This document shows positions 46,480 to 57,833 of a stretch of 64,000 bases of DNA, piece by piece; the first letter of the stretch is position 1; each line of letters begins with the position of its first letter. The translations under genes and the position numbers were made by a program. This DNA comes from Gnetum montanum. Its lineage: Eukaryota > Streptophyta > Gnetopsida > Gnetales > Gnetaceae. The notes under the pieces were generated by a model. It did not search any database. It worked only from the letters and a program-made list of their open reading frames with translations, and had not been told where the DNA came from. The stretch is from the NCBI GenBank assembly GCA_015680685.1, contig MNCI01011140.1, positions 881,774-945,773 on the forward strand, in the 5' to 3' direction.

Positions 46480-49165
46480 GACTAAGAGGCCATGGAAGAG
46501 GAAAAATAGGGAACAAGAACCCCAAGGAAAACATGTAGAGCAGGATAGCCAATCCTTTCACTATCCATCAAGAAACCCCTACTACTAGACAATTGGCCCA
46601 AGCAAAGGTAGAAGGACTGTAAGAACAAGGATAGCATTTCACGCTATTACAAGAATTCCTCCAATCCATCTAGGAGAAGTCACTCCTAACCATAGTAATT
46701 TTGGAAATGAACTTTAGTTTGTTCATAAAATTCATTCCAAAGGTAGTAAGGACACAACTCTAAGTGTCACCACTATGGTCCATCCTATCAAACAGTGGTG
46801 AATAGTATCTAGGGGAGACCTACCAATTCTAGGACAATACAAAAGAAGATGCTATAATCAACATAGAGGAAGTCTCCATCTCATATTTAGTGAAGGTAAT
46901 AGAAGGAGCTTTGAATATGCCCAATGAAGGGGCAAGGTTAACACACCTTTCCACCAAATCAAACACAGAAACCAAAAAACTATGGTTGAGAAGAGCATAT
47001 GGCAAAGAAGATAAGGAGTACAATGAATTAACTCTGGTGGAAAGAATATATTTTAAAATTGGTAAATATCACCTATTTCCCACCAAAAGACTCAACAAGT
47101 TATCCACGTATGTGTCTAGAGGAAGTGTGATCCTGATGGCGAAATATAATGCCAATCTTGCACAACTCTATTTTATGGAAATTTAGAGGCGATTCGAGGA
47201 AAAGAAGGTAGGGAAGCTCACACTTCCATTCCCTTACCTAATTAGAAATCTATGTAAACCTATTGAAATCCTATGGTACAATAAAGACATCCTTGAGAAA
47301 GCTCAAAATGTCTCATATGCTAAAATGCTCAAGCCAACACTACCAAAGAAAGATTAGATTGAGGAAGAAATAGAAGTTGAGAAAACCATAAAGATTAAAT
47401 AACAATAACAAGTAAGTCCTAGTGGTCAATAGCAAAAACAACAACAACAAGAGCAATAGCAATAGTAACAACAAGTCCCACCATCACTGCTATAGGACCA
47501 CAAGCCGTCAATGAGACATCTACAATAGATTGCAAAAATTCTTAGTTGGGAAACATAGGAGGAGGCCAACCTCTATAAAGTGATCGATAGTGCCATTCAA
47601 CCCATAGTTTCCACAAATCCTAAAAGTGGATAGGTATCCTTGCAATTATGAGAAGAGGCTCAATGGTCACAACAGATTTTTTGAAATGCTACATCATTCC
47701 AAGTGGTGCTTGAAACAAGAGAAGGAGCCACAATTGTGGTTATGCAGCACCAAGATGCAGCATGATCCACAGAAGTGATTACAAATCATATTAAAGAATA
47801 TTTCAATGTACCCATTGTGCCACCAGTGCATCTAACTAGAACCAAAGATGCTCAGATGCTAGCTGGAACATCAATGACTTATGTTGATCATGAGGATGTA
47901 CTAGATCGACTATTGTAGACAGGACAAGTGATGACTACTCTTTTTGACATTCCAAGTGATTTCAATGTAATGCAGTCAAAATCTATGACAACAAAGGATA
48001 AGCTGGTCATGGTAGAGATCAAGGTGGATCATGTAGAAGCTAAAATCCTTAGACTATAAGAAGATCTTGCAACCTCAAGGGTTGAACATAGAAATCCAAC
48101 ATAATATGTTGTGCTAGACTAGACTGAGTAATTTAGGATAAAGCACATCAACCACTTGATAGATCAAAATAAGAAGATGAAATTTAATATGGAGAAAGTA
48201 GTGTGAAATGCCTCAGTAATAAAAGAACAAGCATAAGCACAAGCTAACTCAATGTAGCACAAGAAGAAAACACACAACTCACTGTAAACAACACTAGGTT
48301 AACCAATATTAAGTAGAAAAATATCCTAGTAGAAAGCATAATTAGTTGAGAGAACAACTAATGAGAATTAACCAAGACATGAGCTACTTAGTAAGAGAAA
48401 ACCAAACCCTCTCAATGGAGGAGGTACATACAATTAGATAGATGTCAGCTATTGAGATTAGTAGGTGGCAAAATGAAGCTAAGAAACATGAAAGGCTCAA
48501 AGAAGATTTCCATGACTAAGTGGAGATGTATAAGAAAATCAATAAGAAGGAGATCCCGATGGCTAAGGCCCAAATCAGTGTCATATCAGCACAAAACCTA
48601 GATTGGAAACCATCTTGGATAGTTATGCTCACATCCACCAAGTGGAAATAAAAAACAAAGACCTGTAGATAGAGGATCTAAAAGAGTGCATGGGGTTAGC
48701 TAACCTTCATTATTCTAACTTGGCCATGTTGATAGAAAGCATACCTAGGAATGAACTTGAAGAGCAAGTAGTAACCACATATGCCTTGTCTAAAAAGAAG
48801 TTTGTAGATCAGAAAGATACCTTACAAAAACTTTAGGTGGTAAACTTTGAATTAGAAATACTAAAGATTGGCTACTAGGGGTGAAAAGATGTTGTAGCAA
48901 ACCTAGCTAGAATATTGTCAAATTAACATGAATTATGAGAAAAGGCTAAATCATTTGAAAAAGAGAGAAGATAGTTTTTGGTATGGTAATACAAAAACCC
49001 AATCAAATGTTTTCACAGCTACCATGTCCATCAGGTGTACTAGCTCCATCACATGTTGCACAACAGGCATGAACTATACATGACCTGAGAGTAGAGAAGG
49101 GGAATTCTTAGGCACTACTCAATAGATATAACTTTCAAAGGCTTGATGACAAGGGAAAGTAATTG
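46480..49165 (+). pseudogene. ORF3 (env-position protein) of E2 unit 2, decayed
   Basis: The best preserved ORF3 piece is the open stretch 46890-47186 (LTLVERIYFKIGKYHLFPTK, then RLNKLSTYVSRGSVI). Next comes LPFPYLIRNLCKPIEILW (near 47225-47275), the motif that recalls the plant transposon protein domain of Athila-type third ORFs. A Q/N-rich run (47395-47470) and a long charged coiled-coil-like tail (47930-48990) follow. The frame is broken many times. The start is uncertain. It is absent from B, M1 and E3, so it is dispensable for mobilisation in trans. Confidence 0.6.
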
Positions 49166-49392
49166 ATGGAGGAGCCCCCACCATTAGGCACTATATAGCT
49201 ACATTGAGCTTCATCCAATTTTGCTTTGTGTCAAAGTTATCCCATCATGTCTTATGTCATCTTTGTAAAAATGCCATTGCAACATAATGTGTCATATAAA
49301 TAGTATCATGTAAATCTACCTCCAAATTTTGAAAGAAACTCTATCCTCATTTTTTTAACTCAACGAAGAGCTTTCATGTAGTTGTGGAGGTA
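49166..49392 (+). other. 3' end of E2 internal region with pre-PPT block and purine tract
   Basis: Noncoding. The conserved block AACTCAACGAAGAGCTTTCA lies near 49358-49377, then the purine tract GTGGAGGTA (49384-49392) that would prime plus-strand synthesis. Confidence 0.65.
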
Positions 49393-50259
49393 TGATAAAG
49401 TCAAGTTTTTTAAGGACTAGATATGATAGCTTCAATATCGTATCACTTGCTACGTTGTCGTATAAGCAATATCATGAGATATGTGTTAGCCTATAAATAC
49501 AACACTTAGGGGCACAGATCCACATAAGTTTTCATTCCATAGTAGCGTAACTCTTGTAATTTATTTTCATGATTTTACTTCTAAGCAATTAGAAGTGTAA
49601 ATTTCCATAGTGTAGTCTGACATAGTGTATGGATTCTTTATTCAAGAATCTTGTACTTGGGCACAAGTGTGACTGGCAATAAAAGTCAAGCTATTTCATA
49701 CTATTATAGAATTCTCCTAGTTTATTGTTTTACTTAGAATAATATTTATTATTTTCTTAGTTAATTTATACTTTTCTATGCACTTTACCATTACTGTTGT
49801 TAAGCAAAATGAGTACAGCTGATCTCAAGCACTTAAGTATAATTGCTTGGTAACCCAGTGGTGCTATCACTTGTTCACCCACTAGCAAAGTACTTGGTAA
49901 TCCTAGTAGCAATTACATGAAGCCTAGGATGTATATGAAAGATCAAGATCATATACTCATCACCTTAGGATAGAATATATTTGTTTATTATTTTAGTTAA
50001 ACTTAAATTTAGAAACTCTTTATACTTTACCATGTTCACTAGGAGTAATAATGGCCCTACAACATCAATCATCATATACCTCACTATGAGCTAAACCATA
50101 CACATAAACTTCACTAGATTCACATGGGAAGACAATAGTCATAGACTTAAACTAATTACTAGCATAATCATATTGCCTCGTCCATGGATTACAATCTCAT
50201 TGCATGTGAAACACTTGTGACTTGTATGATTGGCTATTAGGTTGCTCCACTACTCATCA
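49393..50259 (+). repeat. 3' LTR of E2 unit 2
   Basis: 867 bp, TGATAAAGTC...CTACTCATCA. TATA box CTATAAATA near 49492; U3 keeps GATATGATAG and CAATATCG motifs. It is followed by the target duplication CTTCT. Confidence 0.9.
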
Positions 50260-50264
50260 CTTCT

Positions 50265-50370
50265 AGTAGGTAATATGAGATGGATTAACACAGCCTCACA
50301 ATGTACACAAGAAAAACCATGGATATCATGTTAAAATAAAAAAATAAAAATATAATCAAAGTACCAATTT
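50265..50370 (-). other. Piece of element B internal region between E2 and M1
   Basis: A short noncoding stretch that continues the minus-strand post-pol region of B interrupted by E2. It ends at the M1 insertion. Confidence 0.5.
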
Positions 50371-51105
50371 TAATGAGTGATGAGTGTCTCCTACATCCAA
50401 CCATACAGATCATAAGTGCATACACATGATCTAGTCAAATTCCGTGGATGGAACTAGTATGATATCTAGATTGTTAAGTGTTGATTGAAAGTCATTGTCT
50501 TCTCACTTAGACTAGTGGTAGCTTTATCATGTATGATTTAGTCCAAACTAAGTCATATGATTATTTATATTGTGCAGCTATGACTAAGCTATATAAAAAA
50601 CATGAAAACCAATTATTTAACTAATCAAACTAATAACAAGAAAATCAATCCTGAATTATCCTAAGGCCAATGAGTGTTCATTCCCAGTTTACTATACATG
50701 TTTTGAACTTATGTATCCACTACTAGGATTAGTAAGTATTATGCTACTAGGCAAACCAAGCAATAATACTACTAGGATTACTAAGCAAATACATGTTTAC
50801 ACTCAAAACTAGTTGCATTCATTCTACCAATTGATTAATAAGAATGAAAATATAAATATTAACTAAGTACATGGAAAGTAAATTACACGAATAGAAAATC
50901 TATTCTAAGTCAATGTGTTGTAATGAAGATGAATCAATCATGATCTTATTGTTGTTTATGGAATGTGTCCAAGTACAATTCCACTCAAATAAGATGTCAT
51001 ACAATTGATTCCAATTCATGGTATAGGTACTCACTGATGGTTTAGTAAAATTATGAAAGAAAACTACAAGAGCTTGGTTACTTGCTAATGGTTTAGTAAA
51101 ATTAT
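50371..51105 (-). repeat. 3' LTR of M1, truncated
   Basis: It aligns with 54690-55360 of the 5' LTR. The left end TAATGAGTGATGAG matches TGATGAGTAGTGAG of the 5' LTR with one change in the terminal dinucleotide. U3, with its TATA box and repeats, and the purine tract are missing at the right side, where post-pol sequence joins directly. A small GGTTTAGTAAAATTATG direct repeat lies near 51040 and 51093. Confidence 0.7.
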
Positions 51106-51880
51106 GGGACTAGTCTAAGAGATCTTTGGGATTCTTGGAAGTAGCCTACCTTCAAGCACAGGTAACATGTCTTTTTAGTAACATGGCAAGGTGATGCTTA
51201 TTCAAGAACATGCTCCCATTAAATATTAAAACATGAGTAATGATATAAACACATGGTGTAGTAAGATCCATAGAGAAAGTGCAATAAATCAACAAATTTT
51301 GTTGATGTTACACCCTTTTTCCATTTCCTATTGGTCTTTCCTCCTTTCTTCAAGGCATAATGATCATGAGATAATTTTAGTTTCATGTAAGAAGAACCAT
51401 ATTTCTTTCATGATAAAGATCTCTTATTTATAGAAATTAGAGGAATGGATGATATGGTCTCCCTACTTTACACAATAATTTATCCAATTATCTTAATAGC
51501 GTAGGACAAAGACCCAACACATACTGTTGACTTCTGCATCATGAGTGACAACATTATTAACAAAAACATAGTACATGTCCATGAAATACAATGAAAATGA
51601 TTCAAGAAAAGAGAAAATTATAAAAAAAATAAAAAATAATAAGAAATGAAAAATGTATTAAAAATTGAAAAATTTTGAAGAAATAGAAAAATTTTTAAAT
51701 AAAAAAATGATAATAAATTATAAAACAAAAAGTGAAAATGCACTTATCAATTCTTGATTCAAGATGAGCACCTCCCTCATGACTAAACTCATGGGAAAGC
51801 ATTCAAAAAAGGGGACCACATATTTCCTTGATTTTACACCATAAGTTTCCTATTTATCATCTTTAGTTATTTATGTTTTC
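51106..51880 (-). other. M1 post-pol noncoding region and A-rich spacer
   Basis: 51110-51470 read on the minus strand aligns with the post-pol region of E2 (near 14000-14240), including the GACATGTTACC block. 51590-51740 is the reverse of the T-rich spacer after pol. No protein-coding content seen. Confidence 0.6.
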
Positions 51881-51889
51881 TCTTATTAG

Positions 51890-54556
51890 CTCATTTAATA
51901 TAGGTGATAATCAAGTTTTGATCATTTTGAGACATACATCCATCTAGAATAGAAGGTATTTCTATTTGAGAGTGTACAAAGATGTTTTCTTTCTTATGTT
52001 CTATTTCAATTTTTCGGTCTTCTTGTTCATCAATTTCATTTAGTGTATGGTTAGGATGTAAGATGCTATTTTGTAAGTTTTCTATTTGATTCATTTTCTT
52101 AGGAAAATAAGTAATAAGTGTGTTGCATTTTTTCATGAATCTTTTCAATAGTTTGGTATTCTCATTTTCTAGCCACTAGGTATCTTTTGGTACAGTGACT
52201 ATTGTGTCAACATTTTTTTGCACACACACTTGTTCCTCAATTTGTTGTGGGTTGGTATAGGAATCATATTAATACTTTGAACTTTTAGCCTACAACTACA
52301 TCCTTTATCATTATTAGTAATTCATGAAATTTTTTGTCTCTCCATAGCACCATGTTCAACTTTTATGTTTTTTTTTTTTGGAGTGGGAAGGATTATTGGC
52401 TTTTGCATAGGGAAAAAAAAGGCATTGTTTCTGTAAGAAATGGAATTACACCATGTCCTTGTGATAGTTCTTATGAGCTATTAGGTCTACTAGTTTTATT
52501 CACACATGTGAAAATTATCCTAAAGAAAGAGTGTTTCTAAGGCTTTTGTTGAGGGCTACTAGCACCATTGTTCCTTTATATGTTCACAATAAAAGTTTCA
52601 TTCTTCAATGGACATTGTCATAAAAATTCTTCCTGCTTTGTAAATCATGGCACATGTTAGAGAGAAGTATCAGAGTATTGAGGATGTTATGGATGATGAG
52701 AGGAATGGGATGATGATTCCATAAAATATGTTCTAGTTTGATGATATTCAGAAGGATAGTAGTAGTGCATTGAGGCATGGGCAATAAAATAATTTGGAGA
52801 AACATATTGATAAACATAGTATCCATAAGCGTTTGACTCAAAATAGGGATATTTTTGATTTGGTGATGGTGTCCCCCATGACTGTAGGATTTTCCATTAT
52901 TGTTGATAGTAGTCTTAAGGTTGAGGAGGAGTCCCACTTAGATAGTACTATAGGTTGTAGGACTACCTATAATTGAATTATGAATAAGAAAATCTCTTAG
53001 GCATTTACATTTTCACAAACTTGGGCTTTAATGAAAAAGCCCCAAACTCTTGTAAATGTAACATAACTAGGCAATAGCCTTTTGGATGTTTATATTGATA
53101 AATATCACATTCATCTTCCTCCTCTGAATCTAAGTTTATAACCTCTTCTACGACAACTACTTTTCCTTTTTGCATATAAGTGTCCTTTCTTGTTTTCTTA
53201 TTCTTTTTTCTTTTTCTATCTTGATTGATTCATCCTACTTTCTTCATCTTCTCCTCTATGATTTTTAGGTTGGTTATAACTTTTTCATCCATAAATTCCC
53301 ACATCTTATCTATCTTTGCTTCAATCTTAGCAATAGACTTTTGTATATGCAAGATTTTTTGTAAAATCAACTCATCAAGTGCTACCTCTTCTTCCTCATC
53401 ATAAATATGGATCTCTTTCTTGCAAAGGGTTGGATCCTAGTTATATTCCTCTATATTCTCCCTTTTTCATAGCTCTCCTTCTTATTTTACCACCTATTTA
53501 ATTAACCTTTGTACTCCATGGGCTCTCAATTAACCTTAGGCATAAATCCTAAGGATCTCCCTCATTTTGTTATGAAGCCCATCTATGATGTAACGAAGTT
53601 GCTCTTTTAAATAAAATTCATGGCCTAGGCATCTATGTACTAGAGAATAGTATCTATCTAGGGTTTCATCAAGGGATTCATGATTCTCTTGCTTCCATCC
53701 TTTGATTTATTTCCTTACATTGGACACTCTTGAAGAGTTTTGGCATTTCTCATTGAAGAGCTCAAGCATTGTGGACCACTGATGAACTAAATTTGGTTTC
53801 AATGATTTATACCAACTTTTATCTTCTTCTATTAGTATTCTAGGAAAGAGATTAAGCTTTTATCTTCTTATTTTGCAAGATGAAAACATCCCGGAAGGCT
53901 TGTAAATGATGTTGTGGATTATAATTGTGGCCTTCCTCAAATTTAGGGATGTTATTCATATCAAGATATTTGATGCATCTTTCCCTTTGATGTCGATGGG
54001 GTATTTTAACTACCTTCCTAATCTATTTCAGGCTTCCAGTAGCTAACAAGGATTCATCATCATCAAACATGTCATGGTTATAATCTTTGATTCTATTTAT
54101 CAGATTATAATGGTCTCTTCTATGCTTCATTTATTACCTTGCATCTTGTCTTTAATATCTATTTCTATCTTCATATTGATCTTTTATTAGAGCTCTATCT
54201 CCATACCTATGTTCATCTTCATCACAACTAGATAGTGAAGAAGAAGAAGAAGATGGTGAATTGGAAGAAGTATCATAGCTCCTATATCTTCCCCTATGAT
54301 CCCTTAGTTCATCTCTTATGGGTTTGTTGAAGTTTCTAGGCCTTAAGGACCTCCTTGTTCTAAGACGTATTCCATCCCCTTTAGGATTGTTTGTGATAGT
54401 TGAATGTAGTCTCTGAATGTCATAAGGATCGAAATGAGCATATGAAATCCATGCTTGTAATGGTTCACTCCAATTCTCTTCAATATAGATCCTATCATTT
54501 CTCCTACTAGTGTTTACATCATGTGATGGACTACTAGTCCTATGTAAAGAAGACAT
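51890..54556 (-). pseudogene. gag (and protease remnant) of M1
   Basis: The ATG at 54554-54556 opens MSSLHRTSSPSHD. An open stretch to 54152 includes the R-rich linker and a serine run (SSNSPSSSSSSLSSCDEDE). The core (about 54100-53550) has DMNNIPKFEEGHNYNPQ-like sequence, with W and RCLGHEF blocks as in E2. The zinc-knuckle-like region near 53060-53150 (YQYKHPKGYC) has lost its first two cysteines or spacing. The H/N/P-rich segment is open at 52605-52937. 51891-52148 is a last open stretch of unknown identity near the expected protease. Several stops are present. Confidence 0.75.
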
Positions 54557-54670
54557 GTTTTTAGTTAATAATGTGTGTGGTTTAAAATATTAATTTTTTC
54601 TAAAAGATAAATTGTTAGCACTTTTATAATAATCCTTTATAATATAACTAATCTAAATCACTAGCACCAT

Positions 54671-54688
54671 TCCCTAGCAAGGACACCA
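54671..54688 (-). promoter_or_regulatory. Primer-binding site of M1, tRNA-Asp type
   Basis: On the minus strand it reads TGGTGTCCTTGCTAGGGA, one base after the LTR end. It fixes orientation and the 5' LTR. Confidence 0.75.
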
Positions 54689-54689
54689 A

Positions 54690-55679
54690 TGATGAGTAGT
54701 GAGTGTTTTCTACATCCAATCATATAGATCAAAAGTGCACACATGTGATCTAGTTAAATTCTATGGATGAAACTAGTGTTGTATCTAGATCCTTAGGTAT
54801 TGATTGTAGGTCAACGTCTTCTCACTTGGAATAGTTTTAGCTTTATCCCATATGATTATTGATGTTTTGTAGCTATGGATAGGCTATATAAAAACATGAA
54901 AACTAATTATTCAACTAATCTAACTAATAACAAGAAGATAAATCCTAAACTTTCTTAAGAGCAATGAGTGTTCATTCTTAGTTTGTTGTACATGTCTTGA
55001 ACTCACATACCCACTACCAGGATTACCAAGTGTTATGCTACTAGGTGAACCACGCAATAACACTACTAGGATTACCAAAAGAATATGTGTTTACCCTTGA
55101 AACCAGTCACACTCATTCCACTAATTAATTAGTATATATAAAAATGTAAATATTAATTAAGTACATGGAAAGTAAATTGTATTGATAAAAAATCTATTCT
55201 AAGTCAAAGTGCTATAATGAATATGAATCAGTCTCAATTTCATTATCATTCATGGAATTTTTCCTAGTACAATGCCACTCAAATAAATCACTAATTGATT
55301 TAGATCCATGCTACATGCACTCATTGATTGTTTGCTAAGATTACGAAAGAAAATTGTAAGAGTTTAGCTATACTACTAACCAAATGGTGTCAAATACGTT
55401 ACAAATGCTTGCATATTTATATGCAAATATAGACACTACGTCAACATATATGGGTTAACGCATTTGGTTTTGTTAAAAAGGATGCATCAACAAAGATGCA
55501 TCGATGTAGGTAAGTTATAGCAGATGTGATGTAGCATCTATGATATAGCAGATGCAATGTAGCATCTACGATGTAGTAGCAAACTGAGATGTGTTGATAA
55601 GGATGTGTCAAAATAGATGTAATGTAGCATCTACGATATCATAGTCAACTAATATACTTGATAAAATAATGCTTTATCA
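54690..55679 (-). repeat. 5' LTR of M1
   Basis: 990 bp; starts at 55679 with TGATAAAGCATT on the minus strand and ends CTACTCATCA. The minus-strand TATA box is TATAAATA at 55414-55421. Upstream of it lies a repeat array (55480-55640). Confidence 0.85.
55519..55640. repeat. 28-bp repeats with GATGTAGCATC palindrome-like core in M1 U3
   Basis: Two adjacent 28-bp units (55519-55546, 55547-55574) and a third (55613-55640) share GATGTAGCATCTACGAT-like cores. They lie upstream of the TATA box on the minus strand, matching the position of the arrays in the solo LTR and E4. Confidence 0.75.
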
Positions 55680-55860
55680 AATATTAAAACCACATAATGA
55701 AATGAAAAAGACTCTAAAAACATGAAAATGATCAAGACAATTAAAATGATTAAGAAATGAAAAATATTTAAGTTGCAAAATATTAATAAATGAGAAATTG
55801 TAATGAAATATAAAAAAGAAAGACAAAAATGCAAAAGGTTCTCCAAAATGAAAAAACTAA
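55680..55860 (-). other. A-rich post-pol spacer of element B
   Basis: Reverse counterpart of the T-rich spacer after pol in E2. It continues to the left of M1 at 50370. Confidence 0.5.
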
Positions 55861-57813
55861 AAAGCTACAGTTCACAATTCCTTCAATATATCTCATCTCC
55901 ATCATGACTAAGGTTATCAATGGAAGGATCATGCAGGAATTGATAAGCTATTTTGATAGTTTCATGCATATTTTAAATGTTTTTACTTGGTTTTCAATTA
56001 GTCATTAGGTGTCTTTTTATTCAATACCTATTACATATATTCTTTTTTGCACACATTATTATTTTTTACAATTATATATGTTGGGCTAGTGACGGTTTTC
56101 ATGTTCTAGATTTTCTACACATAGTTGCATCTTGTTTCATCATAGGTAATGAATAAAACTTTTTTTCTCTAAATTATGACATGTTCATTCTCTTTGGTAA
56201 TCTCCAATTAGAGGTTTCTAATGCCCAATTTAGCATCAATTATACTTAATCATACCCTTCCCTCTATATCTTATCCTTTTTGGAGCTTTCCTTCCTCCCT
56301 AGCTATTTAATTTAGAAGCTTTTAAATGTAATGAGCTTTCAGTTTTAATAGTCATCCTTGGGCATAGATTCCAAGAGTGTCATGATTTTTGTTTCTAAGC
56401 CCATTTATAATGTGGTGGATTTATTCTTTTTAGGAGAAGCCATGGCATGGAAACCTACAAAGTAGAGTGTAATATCTACTCAAGGTCACATCTAATGACT
56501 CATGAATGTTTTTCTTCCACCCCCAATATTTTTTTTTCCAAATTAGAAAGATGATTTTAAGTTCAATAATTTTTATAGAATATTTCTAGAATAGTAGTTT
56601 AACTTTGGGTGGAGTTTAGATCTAGAGATTTGTACTAGCTTTATGCTTTCTTTATTAAATTTGAAAATAGTTTCAATTTTTATCACTTACTTTTAATATT
56701 TTGTAAGAAATAAGCATTATAAAAAACTTGTAAAAGAATTTTTTGGTCAACATCATAGCCTTCCTTAAACCATGTTATATTGGTCATGTCAAGCCTCTTG
56801 ATGTGGCCTTTACATTGATATTTGGTGAGAATGCACCACCTCTCTAATGTGAAGCATGCTTCGTGTGGCTAATAAGAGTTTATCCTCTCTATCAAGAGTG
56901 GTAATTTCTATCTCTAATTCTTACCTATTAAAAACATCATCATGTTTTCATTTTATTTCATTTCAGTTGCATCTATCCACTCTCTTTCTTGAATTACATT
57001 CCTTCCTTTTTCTATTACCAATGTCTAAATCATCTAATAGGGAGATGTTATTAGAGTTAGCATGATAACTCTACCTTCCTCTATGATATCTCCCCTTATG
57101 TATTTTTCCTTTTCTAAGAGTTCTATGTTTATGTGATCTCCTTAATTTGATCTCTTTCATCTTCAATAGGTTGCATTCGTAGTGATGATTGTATGATGAT
57201 GTTCATTGTGGTATGAAGTAGACCTAGAAGGGATCAATTATTCCTCCTTCTAGGTCTTATAGGCCTCTTCCTTTGCTTACTTAGACTCCATATCTGAAAA
57301 AGATTATGGTTACTCTTCCTACATTGATATTGTTATTATTACCATCAATCTATGTCTATGTTTCATTGAAAAAATTATACTAGTAAGGTTTCACCACCCT
57401 CTTGTTTATGTGATAGCCTTCTACTACATGATCTAACTAGGCCTAGGTTTTGACAACTTGTAGCATGGATAGAGTTGCTCTATTAGGTGCTTGAACAATA
57501 TTTTCCATATATTTTGTTCATCAAATATATTCATCTTAATGAAATATAAATGTAAATTTTTAATAGAATGGGTTATAATCAACATATGTGATTTTTCCTT
57601 ATTGGGGTAATTGCCCTATTTTTGAGTCCATAGGTTAGGTTCTATCTTTATTTCTATCTAATTATGGACTTTCATATATATGATACATAGTCATATTAAT
57701 TATTAATGATGTGTGTATTATCAACAACATAATAATAATACAAAAAATATAAATCATTATTAATCACTATAATGAGCATGTATAATCACTATAACTCCTA
57801 AACACCTAATACA
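55861..57813 (-). pseudogene. gag of element B, decayed
   Basis: The minus strand shows a decayed core near 56850-56440, with an initial stretch resembling RGLTWPI*HGL (expected DMNNIPRFEGG-like) and a block near 56470-56420 matching RCLGHGF. It has W-containing blocks as in E2 and M1, but many stops and small gaps. An arginine- and histidine-rich linker lies near 57150-57400. No pol sequence follows; the A-rich spacer comes next. The plus-strand open stretch at 56856-57065 is a shadow. Confidence 0.6.
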
Positions 57814-57832
57814 TTCCTTCGCAATAGTGCCA
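57814..57832 (-). promoter_or_regulatory. Primer-binding site of element B, tRNA-Asp type
   Basis: The minus strand reads TGGCACTATTGCGAAGGAA, one base after the LTR, a degraded match to the tRNA-Asp complement. Confidence 0.6.
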
Positions 57833-57833
57833 A

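Larger units (their letters stand above)
32640..49440 (+). repeat. Large duplicated block, unit 2
   Basis: Collinear with unit 1 (4306-18498). The homology begins near GGCTACTACTTTGAAAC at 32649 and ends inside the E2 3' LTR. It is longer than unit 1 because it keeps complete gag and pol and gained the 1074-bp solo LTR insertion. Confidence 0.8.
36122..50259 (+). mobile_element. E2 unit 2: full-length Athila-like LTR retrotransposon
   Basis: Both LTRs are present and CTTCT stands on both sides (36117-36121 and 50260-50264). Without the nested solo LTR the element is 13064 bp. It has the complete order LTR, PBS, gag, protease, RT, RNase H, integrase, spacer, ORF3, purine tract and LTR. Stops and frameshifts run through every ORF. 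It is the best template in the window for the family's layout. Confidence 0.93.
50371..55679 (-). mobile_element. M1: minus-strand gag-only LTR retrotransposon
   Basis: The 5' LTR (54690-55679), PBS, gag, spacer remnants and a truncated 3' LTR (50371-about 51105) lie in minus-strand order. AATTT (50366-50370) and AATAT (55680-55684) are a possible target duplication with one change. Pol and ORF3 are absent. The A-rich spacer (51590-51740) directly follows the gag/protease remnant. M1 sits inside element B. Confidence 0.78.
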
